Assembly: GCA_021432605.1 (NCBI GenBank)
Contig: MU271149.1
Coordinates: forward strand, 1,922,001-1,986,000
Length of the DNA stretch: 64,000 nt
Direction of reading: 5' to 3'
DNA from: Coniochaeta sp. PMI_546
Taxonomy: Eukaryota > Ascomycota > Sordariomycetes > Coniochaetales > Coniochaetaceae
Each line of letters starts with the position of its first letter. The first letter of the stretch is position 1. The notes below the pieces were generated by a model, which was not told the origin of the DNA, ran no database searches, and was given only the letters and a program-made list of their open reading frames with translations. Of the stretch, positions 34,208 through 47,825 are shown one piece after another. The position numbers were made by a program, and so were the translations under genes.

Positions 34208-35296
34208 TGTGTCATTGACGGTCGGACGCTGTGTGAAGGAAGTTGACAGTGTGTATGGGACGGAGAATTGAAGACGTAGAATGGCAGACCGGTGTTCCTG
34301 TGATATGACGGTCAACGGGGCCAGAGTTTACAACCAAGATGCTCACTATGAATCTCATAGCTTTGGATAGATCAATGTGAAATAACGCTTGGAATTCAAT
34401 TATGGTCAGGTCTGTGGGAAATGAAGACCTGTGGAGATTATGCTTCGCTGATGACCGCCTTGTCTGGTTGACGCATGGCCGCGCTGCCGGACCTGAACCA
34501 GCACGAAACCTTCCTGACCTAAACTTTCAAGGTACAAATCCCAGCACTGCTTGATTCCAATAAATCCTTTCGACAGCCAGTCACATCCATGACCAGGCGG
34601 TATCCCTCTAGAACCTCCAGAAGACACAGCTTTTTGCCCCAAGCATGGCTTGCTGGAGCTGTCAACCGACCAGTACAGCACACATTACCCGACCAAGATA
34701 CGATCATGATGCTGCCCGTGCCCCTCCAACATTGAACTCCAAGATCGAAAAAGTGTTGACCGTGAGACGTGGCAGAGGAAATCTCGCAGAAAACACCGAG
34801 AACGCCGTCTATTACCCTCACACCAAGCCCGCAAAAACATTGCACAACCAACGCCATGCTGAGAAATCAAAAGCAGAAGCGTAACATAAGGAAAGCAGAC
34901 GACGCTAATGGAAATCAGTCGGTATTGTATCGCCCGTAGTGGTCGGGACCGCATGGAGTAGTGCCGTCCCGCAGAGCCACCATCTCTTTCACAGGTCGCA
35001 CTGTGTTGACCTGCCAGAGTCGTACCTCAGCGCAAGTGTATTAAAAGCTTGCTCCGCCTCGAAAGCAGTATGCCAACCTTCCGCAGCCGTAGTGTCTCCT
35101 CTTGTGTCTGGCTGCTTCCATACTCCTGCCGTGACGCCCACTGGCGGAGGGAGGCATAGAGTGGGAAGTCAGGGTCGCCCGGCTCTCAAAAGCTGGGTGA
35201 GGCGGCAGAGCTCCCAAGACAAGGCGGACTTGCGTGGCATTGACCGGGGAGCGACTACGCTTCAAGAAGGGCGGACAGGGACGGCCGGTCCTCCGA
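34208..35296. other. Convergent 3' region, about 1.1 kb
   Basis: It separates gpi14 (plus) from the F-box-like gene (minus). Short frames, including 34939-35367, have no recognisable motif and sit partly antisense to the F-box gene's end. No repeat or RNA gene was seen. Confidence 0.5.
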
Positions 35297-37172
35297 CTAA
35301 GTTATCGAGATGCCGCCACCCGCTACCGCTTGGACGCCCGTCAGCAGAGCGTAGTTGTCCAGTTTGAGCGAGGTGACTTTCGACTTGGAGTGATTGGGAT
35401 TGACGATGTAGCGGCCGTCCTTGGAGACCACAATCTCGCCGAAAGTGTCATCGAGATACTCGAAGCCGGCTCCTGGACGGGCGCGGCTGAGCTCTCCCAC
35501 AATTTCGCTGCTCCAGACGCCCTGAGCGAGGTCCTTTCGAAGCGTGAAGAAGGGATTCAGTTGTGGTATTGGGGAGTCTGATCGAGGAATTGTTAGCAGA
35601 TATCAGAGAGCTAAGAACCGGCGACATACCTAGATCCACGTATCGAATCCGCAGGTACTCCAGCGCTTTCAGCTTCGTAAGGGACCGGATACCGGATATC
35701 ACAAGACTCTCAAAAGCCTTTATGAAATTCATGTCAGTAATACCTGAGCCCGACTCGTTCCAGTGAGTTACGTGACGGCAGCAGTTCTTCACCGTTAGGT
35801 CGATAGACTTGAGCTTCGTGGTCCGAGGATCCGTCTGAAGAGCGACGAGATCGAAGAACACCCTGCAGACACGACCAGTGTAGGACATGTGTTCAAGAGC
35901 TGGTGCTGCATCAGCCAGCATCTTGCAGAAATGCAGCTTATTGGACACCTTGAGAAAGTAGGGTGGGAAGTTGAGTTCTCGCCGGTAGTCACCCTCAATG
36001 CACAGTCCCAAGGTGGTAAGGTTCGCTGGCAGCTTCGGCAAGATGGTAGCCATGGTGAGATAGCTCTTGGACTTGGGCTTGCTGTAATAGCCGTGCCATT
36101 CTTCCAGATTCGGTAGCGAGGACACGAGCACCTCGAAGTCCCTGTCGCTGCGAATAAGATTCCATTGGCCCTTGGTGACCAACGTACGAACCGAGTGGAG
36201 CTTAGGCATATGGGGCAGTCCATTGTTCAACCAGGTGCTACCTTCAACATGGAGGCTAGTCAACCTGACTTTCGGCGCTTTCTTCCGCTCTCCTCCTTCC
36301 AGAGTCAAAACGCAAACCTCGGGGAGCATCATGCCAATCACCTCGAGGGCATCTTCTAAAGAGCAGTTGTCCGCTGGTAGCGTGTACGAGGTCTGTGTCA
36401 GCCCGTCCACAGTCACTGTCGGCAACGTATTGAGACTCGCCAAGGTTTGGAGGCTGTATTTTGGCTCGAAGACCGGGAACCATAACTCCACGTGCTTGAC
36501 GTATGGCCGTAAGTGTTCGTGCATCACGAACCAAGCTAAGAAGTCCTGCATGCTGTCTGAAGTGGCCTTGATCTTGATATGCCGGTACAGACGCTCTTGT
36601 ATGAGGCCCCGCCAAACAGGACTGACCAGAGCTAACTCGGAGAGCTCCTTCCGCCGTGAATGCCTCAGAGCTGTACCCCATCGCACAATACTGCTCTTGG
36701 ACGTCGTTGACACGCGAAAGCCGAAAAGATGGTCCAGTACACATTCGTGAATCTCGGCTGGTAGGTCGTTCAAGCTCATCCGGGCAGGCTCTGTGGGGAA
36801 CGGGGCGGGCATGTCGAGTATCTCACTTGTCCCTGACTCCTCCAAGCCCGTCATATCATCCGCAGGACAGGTCAAGCATTGTATGTCGGTTCGGTATTCT
36901 GGTTGTGGAAAGGGTGTGCTGCTAGGTCGAGCGGGGGGGACAAAGTCCTGTGTCCGACTCTGGTCTAGAGGCGGGCTCGAAGGCCCTGGCGAGACGGGAT
37001 TCGAGGCTGTCGTCATTATAGAAGCAAGTTCAACGGTGGCCTTCCCTTCATCTTCCTCGTCCCTGTCTATCGACATGGCTCGCTCGTGTCGTGGAAGACG
37101 ACTGGTACCGATGGATAAGGCGTCATCGGCCGGTGCATCCTCGCGGACGTGGGGTAGATTTGAGGACAACAT
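35297..37172 (-). CDS. F-box-like protein
   Basis: Proposed CDS complement(join(35297..35577,35630..37172)), 607 aa. The 52-bp intron splits a Gly/Asp codon after YLRIRYVDL. The first roughly 130 residues are acidic and Pro/Ser-rich. An F-box-like segment (SLNDLPAEIHECVLDHLFGF, about residues 131-150) is followed by LALVSPVWRGLIQERLYRHI, the usual continuation in fungal F-box proteins. The remainder has spaced Leu-rich elements (LPNLEEW, LPANLTTLGLCIEG, LKALEYLRIRY) as in Leu-rich-repeat-type substrate receptors. It likely serves as an SCF ubiquitin-ligase adaptor, with an unknown target. This assignment rests on pattern only. Confidence 0.75.
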
Positions 37173-39237
37173 TGGACTGAGCCGGTCAGAATGTTAAGTC
37201 GCCAGAGAGAGTTTCATGGCATGAGGGTCTCGTGCCGCGAGTCGTAGCTGGTTCAAAGAGCAGATTCAGTAGGATTCTTTGCTAGATCGAGGGCACGCGA
37301 GCTGACCAGCGTGGACCAGCCAAGGCTGGCTTATGACACCGGATCCGGTGTACCAATGCCCAGCGATGCTGCAACCCAGATATTACGGTATGCAAATAAG
37401 CTCGGTATCGGAAGGACTAGAGTCGGTCGTGGAAGGGAGAGGTATGTCGGGTTTGGGTTGGGCGGTGATCGTTGGGGTGCGGCCGCGCGCCAGCAGTGGT
37501 CGCAGAGAGAACCGATTGGTCGACTGCCGACAGATGGCAGGCCACCAAGTCAATCAAGATTACCTTTGCTTGGATGGCTGATGTCTAGGACGGAACCGGA
37601 CGGTGTTATGGGACGAAGTGGTGATTCTAGAGCCTATACTGATCGTGATACGTCGTAGTCAAGGGATCACGGTGTTTGAAAGCTGGCCGGTGCGAGGAAC
37701 GGTGGTGCAGCCTGGCGGGAGGAATCTGAGAAAGTGTGCTTCTTTTTTAATGAGGGTCATTTGAGACAGGACACGACCTGGCACTGCCTTCCCGCTTCAC
37801 GACAGCACCGCGTAAATTGATTTCAGCCACATCGCACCCTCTACACAAGCTGAACCCGCTGAGTTAGCCGCCCCCACCACAGCCACAGCCCGCGCATCTA
37901 CTACATCTGGACTCTCCTCCACGAGGACTATCAACAGTCAGTACGACACTCTGACATGGACGGACACACCAGTTCTCGTATCCTCTCTTCACTGCCTCTA
38001 ACAATGTCGGGCGTCAGGTGCCTGTGACGCTTTTATAAACCCCCAGTGGTGAAGTCTGCGGCTTGCCTGCAAGCATCGTGTGTCGCCCTTTAACTCAATC
38101 GACTCGATGTAGTCCGGGGACGACGCAAGCAGACCGCCCATACATACCGCCATACATAACCTTGAGTTATACTATGTGACGCCGAACCTCGTTCTAAGCG
38201 CAACTATCGATGGCCTGCGGTTGATATCCGAACATCTCACATGTTTTCCTCATGCAGGATCAGCAGGATCAGATGGTTGTCGGATAGCGTTAAGGCACCT
38301 CAAAGACCCTACCCACTGTCGTTCCGTTTCGTCCCAATTTTCTGCTTCTGGAATCGTATGCTCGGCTTGACTTGCTTCGTCTTTGTCTCCTCAGCTGCAT
38401 CATAGTCATCTCCATGATCGTTTTCATGGTCATTTGCACTGCCTTAGCCTAGGTAACTAAGGTACCTAATGAAACACCTGTACAAGTAACAAGAAGCTGG
38501 TTTCAGCCGCCTATCTAATCCCCACATGGGGCGCCAATCCGACAGCTTCCCCGCTACAAGACCCCTTTGACATACAACAACATGTTCTTCACTTGGCATT
38601 TTAGAAACATGAATTTCGCAGGAGGCCACGCCAGCACTCTGTTCCTTTACGTTGCACCCAGTCCTCTTCTGGCAGACCGTCCGACAGATGCCTGCCAAAT
38701 GTCTCCAGTGTGACGATGCTGTGAACCTTGTAATGCTCAAGCTTGCCCTAGCGCAAAGACACATTTCTTCCAGCGACACCAGCTTCATTAGTGGCTCTGT
38801 TGATCCACGACAACACAGCTACTGTTATGCCCCATATCAGATTCATGTCTCTCCCCTTAGCTTAGATAGACGACCTCCTCAAACAAACCGAGTACGCCGC
38901 TTTACCACATTTGATAAGGGCCCCTTACGGACCTTTGAGCCTCATCCAAAAGCACTCCCCGTGACACCTTCTCTGCTCAGTCTAAAAGGCTGTCGGATAC
39001 ACTCTGATAGGTTTCGTCAAAACTTACCAAGCTGTGTCTGCATGATGGCTGGAGTAAAGGAACTCACCTCTAGTGGCGCCTCTCCTGCTTTTGTACAGAT
39101 CTGCCATGGTCCGAAGATCCTAATACTTCTATGTAATGACTAGCACGTTAGGGGCGGGCCTGTATGCTAACCCTGAGCTCAGTCCCGCAGTAAGCTTACG
39201 AACACATCTAACAGCTCAGATCATATATACAACCAAT
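37173..39237. other. Gene-free stretch, about 2.1 kb
   Basis: The left end should hold the F-box gene promoter. Frames such as 37311-37658 and 38652-39143 have no motif or convincing structure. A TAACTAAGGTACCTAA segment at 38454-38469 belongs to the dispersed TAAGGTACCTTA motif family. Confidence 0.45.
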
Positions 39238-39346
39238 GGCAAGATGGCCGAGCGGTCTAAGGCGCTGCACTCAAGAACTATCTTTCCAAAGAAAATTTGG
39301 CATTGCAGTTCCGAAAGGAGCGTGGGTTCGAATCCCACTCTTGTCA
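39238..39346 (+). tRNA. tRNA-Leu(CAA) with 27-nt intron
   Basis: The acceptor stem GGCAAGA (39238-39244) pairs with TCTTGTC (39339-39345), with one G-U pair, and the discriminator is A73. Box A reads TGGCCGAGCGG. The anticodon stem CTGCA pairs with TGCAG. Anticodon CAA is at 39272-39274. The intron follows position 37 (39276-39302). A long variable arm (class II), as expected for leucine, precedes the T arm GTGGGTTCGAATCCCAC, which holds box B. A T-run terminator follows immediately. Confidence 0.93.
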
Positions 39347-40270
39347 CATCTTTTTTTTTTTTCTTTTTCTTTTTGCCTTTCACACTCATTTGTGCCCAAA
39401 CAGCGACAATCGGCTCCTCAGGGGACGAGAGGAACCAAGGGCGATCTATCATGCGCTCTTTATGCCGATGGCTAATCTCAACGTGCTGTGGCTCCCAACG
39501 GCTACCGGAGAATTAGTCTTGAGCCGCAAGTAAAAATGACAGCGGAAGCTCAATCTCCAGGTTCGATTGAAGCTATCTTCAACCTCCTCCACTTTCCTCC
39601 CTTCATACTTGGCTTTTGTATCTCTCACATCGCAATGTTTGAGATCTCCCAATACCACGCTTGCTAGTGCCTGTTTCGTCAATCGCCGAGTGGCATTGCA
39701 CACTTACGTGGCCAGCGACGTTAATGTGCTGCTTGGCGGGCCAGGGTCACCACGCCGTGTTGTTTGACTTGGCGTCAATCGCTGGAGTAGCGCTTGTATC
39801 GTTACACCTCGTTCCAGTTCGCGAACTCCCTGTATCAAATGACTGTCGAACTGGAAATCCCCTTGGTTCCACTATGCTGAGTCCCTGCCCCAGGCCTATT
39901 GTTGGCTTGGCCAAAGGTCTGATTCCCCCTCCGGTTACTGCCTGGTATTGTTTGGCTGAATAAATAGGAGCCGCTGGCCTCGACTCCTATTGTGTAAGTC
40001 AACCAGCGTTGACTCTCTTCTTCTTTAGTCTTCTTGGTTCGGGTCAGGGCGCAGTAGATCTTATCCCTTCCTTTTCTTATTCACTTCTACCTTGCTGAGC
40101 ATACCATCGTTTATGTGGTCGATCTTGACTTAACATCGTCACCACAGCCTCTCCTTTCACCCACCTTGCCTGTTAGCAGAGCCAGTCCAAGAGATATACA
40201 CATTCCTTCTACTCCCGCCTAGTTTCTGCCACCATTTCGTAACAAAACTCCTACAACAAGAACATTCACC
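39347..40270. other. tRNA 3' flank and upstream region of the subtilase gene
   Basis: No supported gene is present. An AATAAATAGG element (39958-39967) followed by CT-rich sequence (about 40015-40100) looks like the core promoter and leader of the subtilase, with a 5' UTR of roughly 250 bp. This is inference. Confidence 0.4.
39351..39362 (+). terminator. RNA polymerase III terminator of the tRNA-Leu gene
   Basis: Twelve consecutive T residues begin five bases after the tRNA 3' end and are followed by further T-rich sequence. This is a standard Pol III stop signal. Confidence 0.85.
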
Positions 40271-41645
<1,375 letters not shown>

Positions 41646-42765
41646 GGGGCTATTGGAAGCGTGATCTTGTTGGAGGAGTTGTTGAGTTGTTGAAGGCAGG
41701 ATTTACAGGTCCTTTTTTGCATATATATTACGATCTTGCATTCGGTATCTAGCGATCGAGATAGACTTGGCCATGGCCATTGTACATGGAAAGAACCGAG
41801 GATGGTTCAACATCCCGAAAATACTGGATCATCAGGTCCGACGTGGTTCAGACTGGAGCTTGACGTTCTGACTGATGATATTGCCGTCGAGCTTAGACAT
41901 CGAGGAACAATCCCACACAGACTATTGGATAGCAATGTGCCACTGAGCCCGAGTTCAGAGTGCAGAGAGGAGCGAGACAGGTAAGCTCGGAGGACCTGGT
42001 GCCGCCTCTCGGCTGTTTGTACAAACATGATCGCCGGCGCAGGCTGGCCTGTTCCAAGCGCTTTCGTGCCGTCCAGGTCAGTGAGGTAGGGTCAGCAAAA
42101 AAGGGGTCCCTGGTGTTTGATGGTCATTATTAAGATCTCGAATATCGGGGTCTTTACATGGAACATGAGAGATATTACACCGTTGCACATAGGGTTTGAG
42201 AAGTCATCATGCGCTCCCGTGTTTCTTTGGAATCATATCTCTCTGGGTCGGCTTCCATTCTACAGAGAGGACAGTAGCTAATATGATTGAAATGTGTGCA
42301 ATCCACCCTTCGACAAGTTATCACAGACCAAAGTCTACATCTCGTCTGAGGCGTGCCCGGATTCCAGGCTTCTCGCAATGGCGTTGATATCAGCACATCT
42401 TCGGCACAACAACAGTCATCAAAACCCAGAATGGGCGACCGAATTGCAATTTGACATCCGTGCTTGTATTTGTGGCAATCTGCCGACCTTGGTAAGTCAT
42501 CTTCGGGCTGACATTCAAGAGTTGATCAGACATGGTGTCTCGTCCGCGATCCGGAAAATAGGGTTTCTGGTCAGGTACTATGGTCAAATAATAAGGTATC
42601 TCGAGTGTATTAAGATATATAGTTAGTATAAACAGACCGCCTGGTCTCGCGACCACAGGAGATCTCAGGAATCCCAACATCGGGCACAAGCGCATCCGAA
42701 TTCATCGCATTGTACCAAAGCAGAAGCAGGGAAGCAACCATGCGCAACAACTCCTTGCAGGTACG
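41646..42765. other. Convergent 3' region, about 1.1 kb
   Basis: It lies between the subtilase (plus) and squalene synthase (minus). Only motif-free short frames were seen, and no repeat or RNA gene. Confidence 0.5.
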
Positions 42766-44414
42766 TTACAATTCGTCACGACCTGTTGGTAGGGTGTGGC
42801 CGGTAGGGGTGTTGAGGTGCGTGTTACCACCTTTGATCATCTTGTCGTAACTGCGGAAAGCCTGGTCGAATTTTGCACCGAGAAGCCACGCGCTCCCAAC
42901 CTGTATGTAAAAGTCAGCGCTATCCACTTAATATTAGGGCCATGCCGGCGCATGGACGGCCCGACCAGTGGTAGTGGAGACAAACGAACCATCAAACCAC
43001 CGACAAGCAATAGCACACCAACGACGGCGAGCATCAAGAAGATTGCTTCCTTCGTATCCATTCCAGGCTCCTGTTGAGGTGCGTCTTTCGCGCTGCCAAT
43101 CTTCTTCGGGTCCTGCCTGGGGTACATGGTATCGATCTTTTGCTCGATCTGCACGAATTTTAGCAAAGCTATCTCTGTTTGGAACGTCCGCAGCAAGGAG
43201 CGCATCACTTACCTTGCCACACGCCGCGCTTATAGCCAGGAAGTGAGGGTCACGAGGATCGTTCTTCTTGGCTATCCTCCTGGCATACTTCCGGAAGACA
43301 TCGCACACCACTCGTAGGTTCTGGGTCGAGTCGTTCATGAGCTGGCAGGCGTCGCCCTTGGTGATCTTGACATGGCTCTCGAAAATGGCCGGGTTCCGGA
43401 ACACTAGCTCAAGCGTGGCGATGGCCATGGATTGTGGAATGGCAACGAAGTTAAAGACACTCTGGTCCCGGATGCCAGCCATGTAGTGTAGACATTCGTC
43501 AGCGTGCTTCAGTGCGTTCAGGACCATCTCGGAGCTGCACTCTAGCGCCTTGTCCCTGTACTCTGGCTTGAAGAGGTCGTCCCAGTTGTCGACGTACTTG
43601 CCCCAGATCTCCTTGGGCCACCAGCGCCGCTTGTCCAGTTGGTCCTCGTGTATGTCGCGGATGATATTGGTCTTTTGCAAGAATTGGCCCATGCTCTCGG
43701 TAAGATCCGGTCGCTCAAGGAGGATGGGGTTTGCTAGCTTGGCCTCGACGAATAGGCGTGTCAGGCCATCGCCGACCAGTCCGGCGACGTAGTGGCAGTA
43801 GAGCTCGTAGTCCGCGACGGTCTGGACTCCCTGCTCGTTGAACTCGGCGTCCAAGGCGTAGTCGGCCATACCGTTGCCCATCTTGGTGGCGATGTCGGCA
43901 ATGATGTCGTAGTATGGCTTCTTCATCTTCTTCAGCTCGACAATAATGTCGTCGAAGTGCACCAACAGTTCGCGGTCCTTCTCGTTCGGGCCGCTCTCGT
44001 TGAAGGTCCAGCCGTCCGTCTCCATGTGTTGCCTGAAGTTGCGTAGTAGTGGCTCCTTCACCTTGATGTCTAGGGTCATATCGTCCTCGATCGTGTCGAG
44101 TCCTCGTAGGACGAGGTAGAATAGGCAGACAGGTAGGAGCAGCTCAGGGTTCAGCTCCAGGATGACTGCAGCGAATGACCGCGACGTCATGTTGAGGAAA
44201 TGGTAACATGACTTTTCTGTTGGCGTCTCGTTCTTGGGATCGCGCCTGTGGACCGGCTCGTGCCATAGTTTCCTGTCATTCAGGCGTTAGCAGGCGCAGA
44301 CGTGCGATAACGGGGCAAAGCAGGCAAGGGTACCAGCATTACATACCATTGTATGACGGCACGGAGCTCGTTGGGGTGGGCAAGGAAGTAGATGGCCTGC
44401 TTTGCAAGACCCAT
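42766..44414 (-). CDS. erg9: Squalene synthase (farnesyl-diphosphate farnesyltransferase)
   Basis: Proposed CDS complement(join(42766..42900,42990..43148,43213..44272,44347..44414)), 473 aa. Introns are 89, 64 and 74 bp. It condenses two farnesyl diphosphates to squalene, the first committed sterol step, at the ER membrane. Both Asp-rich motifs are present (DTIEDD and IIRDIHEDQ), along with [13 protein letters not shown] and the NADPH-site region [17 protein letters not shown]. The C-terminal anchor is [19 protein letters not shown]. The final intron (GTTCGT...ACATACAG) was accepted because it extends the anchor into [14 protein letters not shown]. Reading through instead stops at 42837. The spliced protein ends in GRDEL, an ER-retrieval-like tetrapeptide. 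The ATG at 44414 gives the standard [18 protein letters not shown] start. Confidence 0.93.
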
Positions 44415-46024
44415 TGTAGCGTTTTGGGAGCCCAGGAGGCCTGAGACTGTCTTGGTTATCGATTTACGGCAAGACACAGGGCAAAAGGCTGCTGGAGTCT
44501 GGTCGTGACGGCAGGAAACTAAGGGTGAAGCAATACTAAGATACCTTAGTGAATCAAGAGACGGTAATGGTTAATAATGTCTGTTTGATTGATGAGTTGG
44601 AGCAAGTTCAACGGTCAGACCTCCGCAGTGAGATGTTCTGGAAGAGGTAAGGAAAAGGACCCCTTGTTGTAGCGCGTCCCGGGTGAAATGGCCGGGTGAG
44701 AAGAAAGTGTGGACATCAACTTTTGGCCAAGTCTTGGTCTGGATGGAAAATTGTCCAGAGCAATCTCACTCCAATTACCAGACTAGGTAAGGTACCTTAG
44801 TTAGGTACCCCCCAGTAGCAGCGAGCGAATGGAGATCCGTCTATAACAATTGACCAATGAGAGGCATGGCCGCACCTTCCCCAAGATCCAAGATCCAGCC
44901 CCTGAGAGAGAGACCTGCGTTGGTGAGGGGCAGCGACAGCAAAGGCAGTCGCAGCTGCAGTTGCAGTCAAATGTAGTGTTCTGTCATCAAGCTACATATT
45001 GGCCACGCGTCGTGATACTACAAGTGAAGTGATTCACCTCGATATACCAGGTTTCCGCAATATTCACAGCGACCATAGGTACCTTATCCCCGATCTTACG
45101 AATTCTTACGGTGGCATAGCCACAAAACAGAAACCTTAAGGTATGTACGAAGAGCTGCAATACGAAGGCTGGTGACCGTATAATTCGTCAGCATAAGCAA
45201 TGCAGGTTCCGTCACGTTCTGTCACGCTGTTCATGGGTGGAAAGGATGGGTACTCCTGCCACTGCAATGCAGTGATCGTTGTTCCATCTGAGAGTGTACG
45301 AAGTGGAAAGCCGTGAACATATATAAGGTATTTACGTCTATGCAACTCTATCATCGGTAATCACGCTGGCCACCGGCACAGACCGGCAGCAGTCCGCCTG
45401 AGATCAAGAACCCGGTAACAGAGTCGCATACATATATACGGGTACTCCGGCCGGCCTTAAGCCTCCAGGCATAGATACTTTGCCAGCATCTTTTCTTCCG
45501 GACACCATCACACAAGAGCTGGTGTCTTGAGATGACGCAAGATAAGGTACACTCAGCGGAGAGGCCAGCGAGACCTCTGCTTGGGGGATACGATGTATCT
45601 GAGCATTTATCGGCAGTACCCCAGGTAAGGTGAGGTAGGCGAGGCAGGTACACGTGTAGATACCTAGTAGTATCATTGATTATCGTAATCAGCCGCAGGC
45701 TGCTGCGGGCGACCCCTGAAAAAAGGACCCCTCCAGTCCCTCGATGTTTCCTAGCGCCCCGCCATCATTGAATTGGGTCAAATCGTTCAGCTCCGTTTTG
45801 AGACATCCCTCTCAGCCCATTCCGCCACTCCCTTGCTTGTTAGACTCGTATTAGTTACAGTTAGCAGATAGGTGTTCAAATAGTTTGTAAGCCCATCTTT
45901 TTCTGCTCCTTTCCACCCTCTCGTCTTCTGTGCAACCGTCTAATCCAACAATTTTCAAAGCTACATACGCAGTTATACGCCTCGACAACTACACCGACTC
46001 TTGCAATTATCTACTCACACAAAA
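44415..46024. other. Divergent intergenic region, erg9 / nucleotide-sugar epimerase gene
   Basis: About 1.6 kb should contain both promoters. It is rich in the TAAGGTA/TACCTTA motif: a perfect 12-bp palindrome at 44788-44799, and variants near 44540, 45077, 45132, 45543 and 45623. No frame carries a known domain. Confidence 0.5.
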
Positions 46025-46988
46025 ATGGCTACCAACGGCACCAACGGCACAAGTGCCAACCGCTTCCTCATCTGGGGCGGTGAGGGCTGGGTTGCCGGCC
46101 ACCTGAAGAACCTGCTGGAGAAGGCGGGCAAGGAGGTCTACACAACCACTGTCCGCATGGAGAATCGCGAGGGTGTCATTGCCGAGCTGGAGCGTGTCAA
46201 GCCTACACATGTCCTGAACGCTGCTGGCTGCACAGGCAGGCCTAATGTCGACTGGTGTGAGGATAACAAGGAGGCCACCATGCGGTCCAATGTCATTGGC
46301 ACCCTCAACCTGACAGACGCCTGCTACCTCAAGGGTATTCACATCACCGTCTTCGCCACCGGCTGCATCTACCAGTACGATGAGCAGCACCCGTGGGACG
46401 GCCCTGGTTTCCTCGAGACCGACAAGGCCAACTTCGCCGGCAGCTTCTACTCGGAGACAAAGGCACACGTTGAGGAGGTTAGTTGAGCAGACTCCGAGCT
46501 ACTGTTGCGTTTAACATTACTGACTCTTCGGATCGTAGGTCATGAAGCACTACAACAACTGCCTCATCCTCCGTCTCCGCATGCCGGTTTCGGACGACCT
46601 GCACAGCCGCAACTTCGTCACCAAGATCTCCAAGTACGAGCGCGTGGTGGACATCCCCAACAGCAACACTATCCTCACCGACCTGCTCCCGGCCTCGATC
46701 CTCCTGGCCGAGCACAAGGAGACGGGCATCTACAACTTCACCAACCCCGGCGCCATCTCGCACAACGAGGTGCTGACTCTCTTCCGCGACATCGTCCGCC
46801 CCGACTTCAAGTGGAAGAACTTCAGCCTCGAGGAGCAGGCCAAGGTCATCAAGGCTGGCCGGAGTAACTGCAAGCTCGACACTACCAAGCTCACCACCAA
46901 GCTCAAGGAGTATGGCTACGAGGTCCCCGAGGTCCATGAGGCGTACCGCCAGTGCTTTGAGCGGATGAAGGCTGCTGGTGTGCAGTAA
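46025..46988 (+). CDS. NAD-dependent epimerase/reductase, UDP-rhamnose synthesis (NRS/ER) type
   Basis: Proposed CDS join(46025..46477,46539..46988), 300 aa, one 61-bp intron (GTTAGT donor, phase 0). This is a short-chain dehydrogenase fold with an N-terminal nucleotide motif in LIWGGEGWVAGHL and the catalytic YSETK (the Tyr/Lys pair of extended SDRs). The compact size and the segments THVLNAAGCTGRPNVDWCEDNK and FATGCIYQYD match plant NRS/ER and fungal 3,5-epimerase/4-reductase enzymes, which convert UDP-4-keto-6-deoxyglucose to UDP-L-rhamnose in the cytosol. The partner 4,6-dehydratase is not in the window. The ATG at 46025 sits in a good AAAAATGG context. Confidence 0.88.
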
Positions 46989-47825
46989 TTGGTGGATGCT
47001 AGGGGAGGTGCAGAATGATATATACCAACCGTGGGTGTTATTTTTCTAGTTTGGGACACCAAAAGCGAGTTCGTGCAACAAGTCTGCCTACCTGGAGCTG
47101 ACAGTGCCTGATCGGGAAGTGTCCATTATAGAAGGGTTGACGTGGAGTTAGACTAGGTATTTTGCTAGGGATTTTGCTCAATGGACAACACAGTGTTGCC
47201 TCGTCCGCCTGGACGCGCGGGTCTTCACAGCTCTCGGACGTGCAGTCAGGAGATTAACATCTCCAAAGTCTCCTGCCAGCCATCAGGAATCCAGTATGGA
47301 GTAATATAATCTCCACAAACTGCCATTCAAGAGTGTTACTAATGTGAATATTGGTCCCGTAACTCTCTCTCGGTGTCTCTCGCTTTCTGTGTCTCTGTAC
47401 AGCGATTTTTGGATAGACACTGCTCACCGTCAATCCAGCCCCCCACATAGCTGGACTCTTGTGATGAATGGTTACCCCCCACCCATTTTTCTTATGTAAG
47501 CCACGTGCTTGGAAACTTACCTCCACTACGTAATTTGACCGGGCTGAGTTCCCTGTCACGGCAAGCACGGTCACCTAGAAAAGTTGCGTAGCGACAACCT
47601 GGACAGACGGACCAAGTGAAATCAGACAACAAAACCTTTGGCAGTAGAGATACTCTTAGGCCACTGTTGACTACCTAACCACGCCAACTCTATCTGCTAG
47701 TTCTTCTGTTTTACTCTACAACCGCTTTGAACATCAGACGGCTAGCGTTATCATTGCTGGAAATCGACTCTTCTATCGACTTCGCCGTTGTTGATTCACA
47801 CGTCCCTGGACGGAAAGCCGCCACG
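46989..47825. other. Intergenic, upstream of the DnaJ gene
   Basis: Genes on both sides are on the plus strand. The DnaJ frame is open for about 100 bp upstream of its ATG, but without an earlier ATG. No other supported gene, RNA or repeat is seen. Confidence 0.5.

Noticed and set aside
42837-42989. Read-through C-terminus of squalene synthase (intron retained, stop at 42837)
   Set aside because: The retained sequence lacks family resemblance, whereas splicing yields [11 protein letters not shown] directly after the membrane anchor as in other fungal enzymes.
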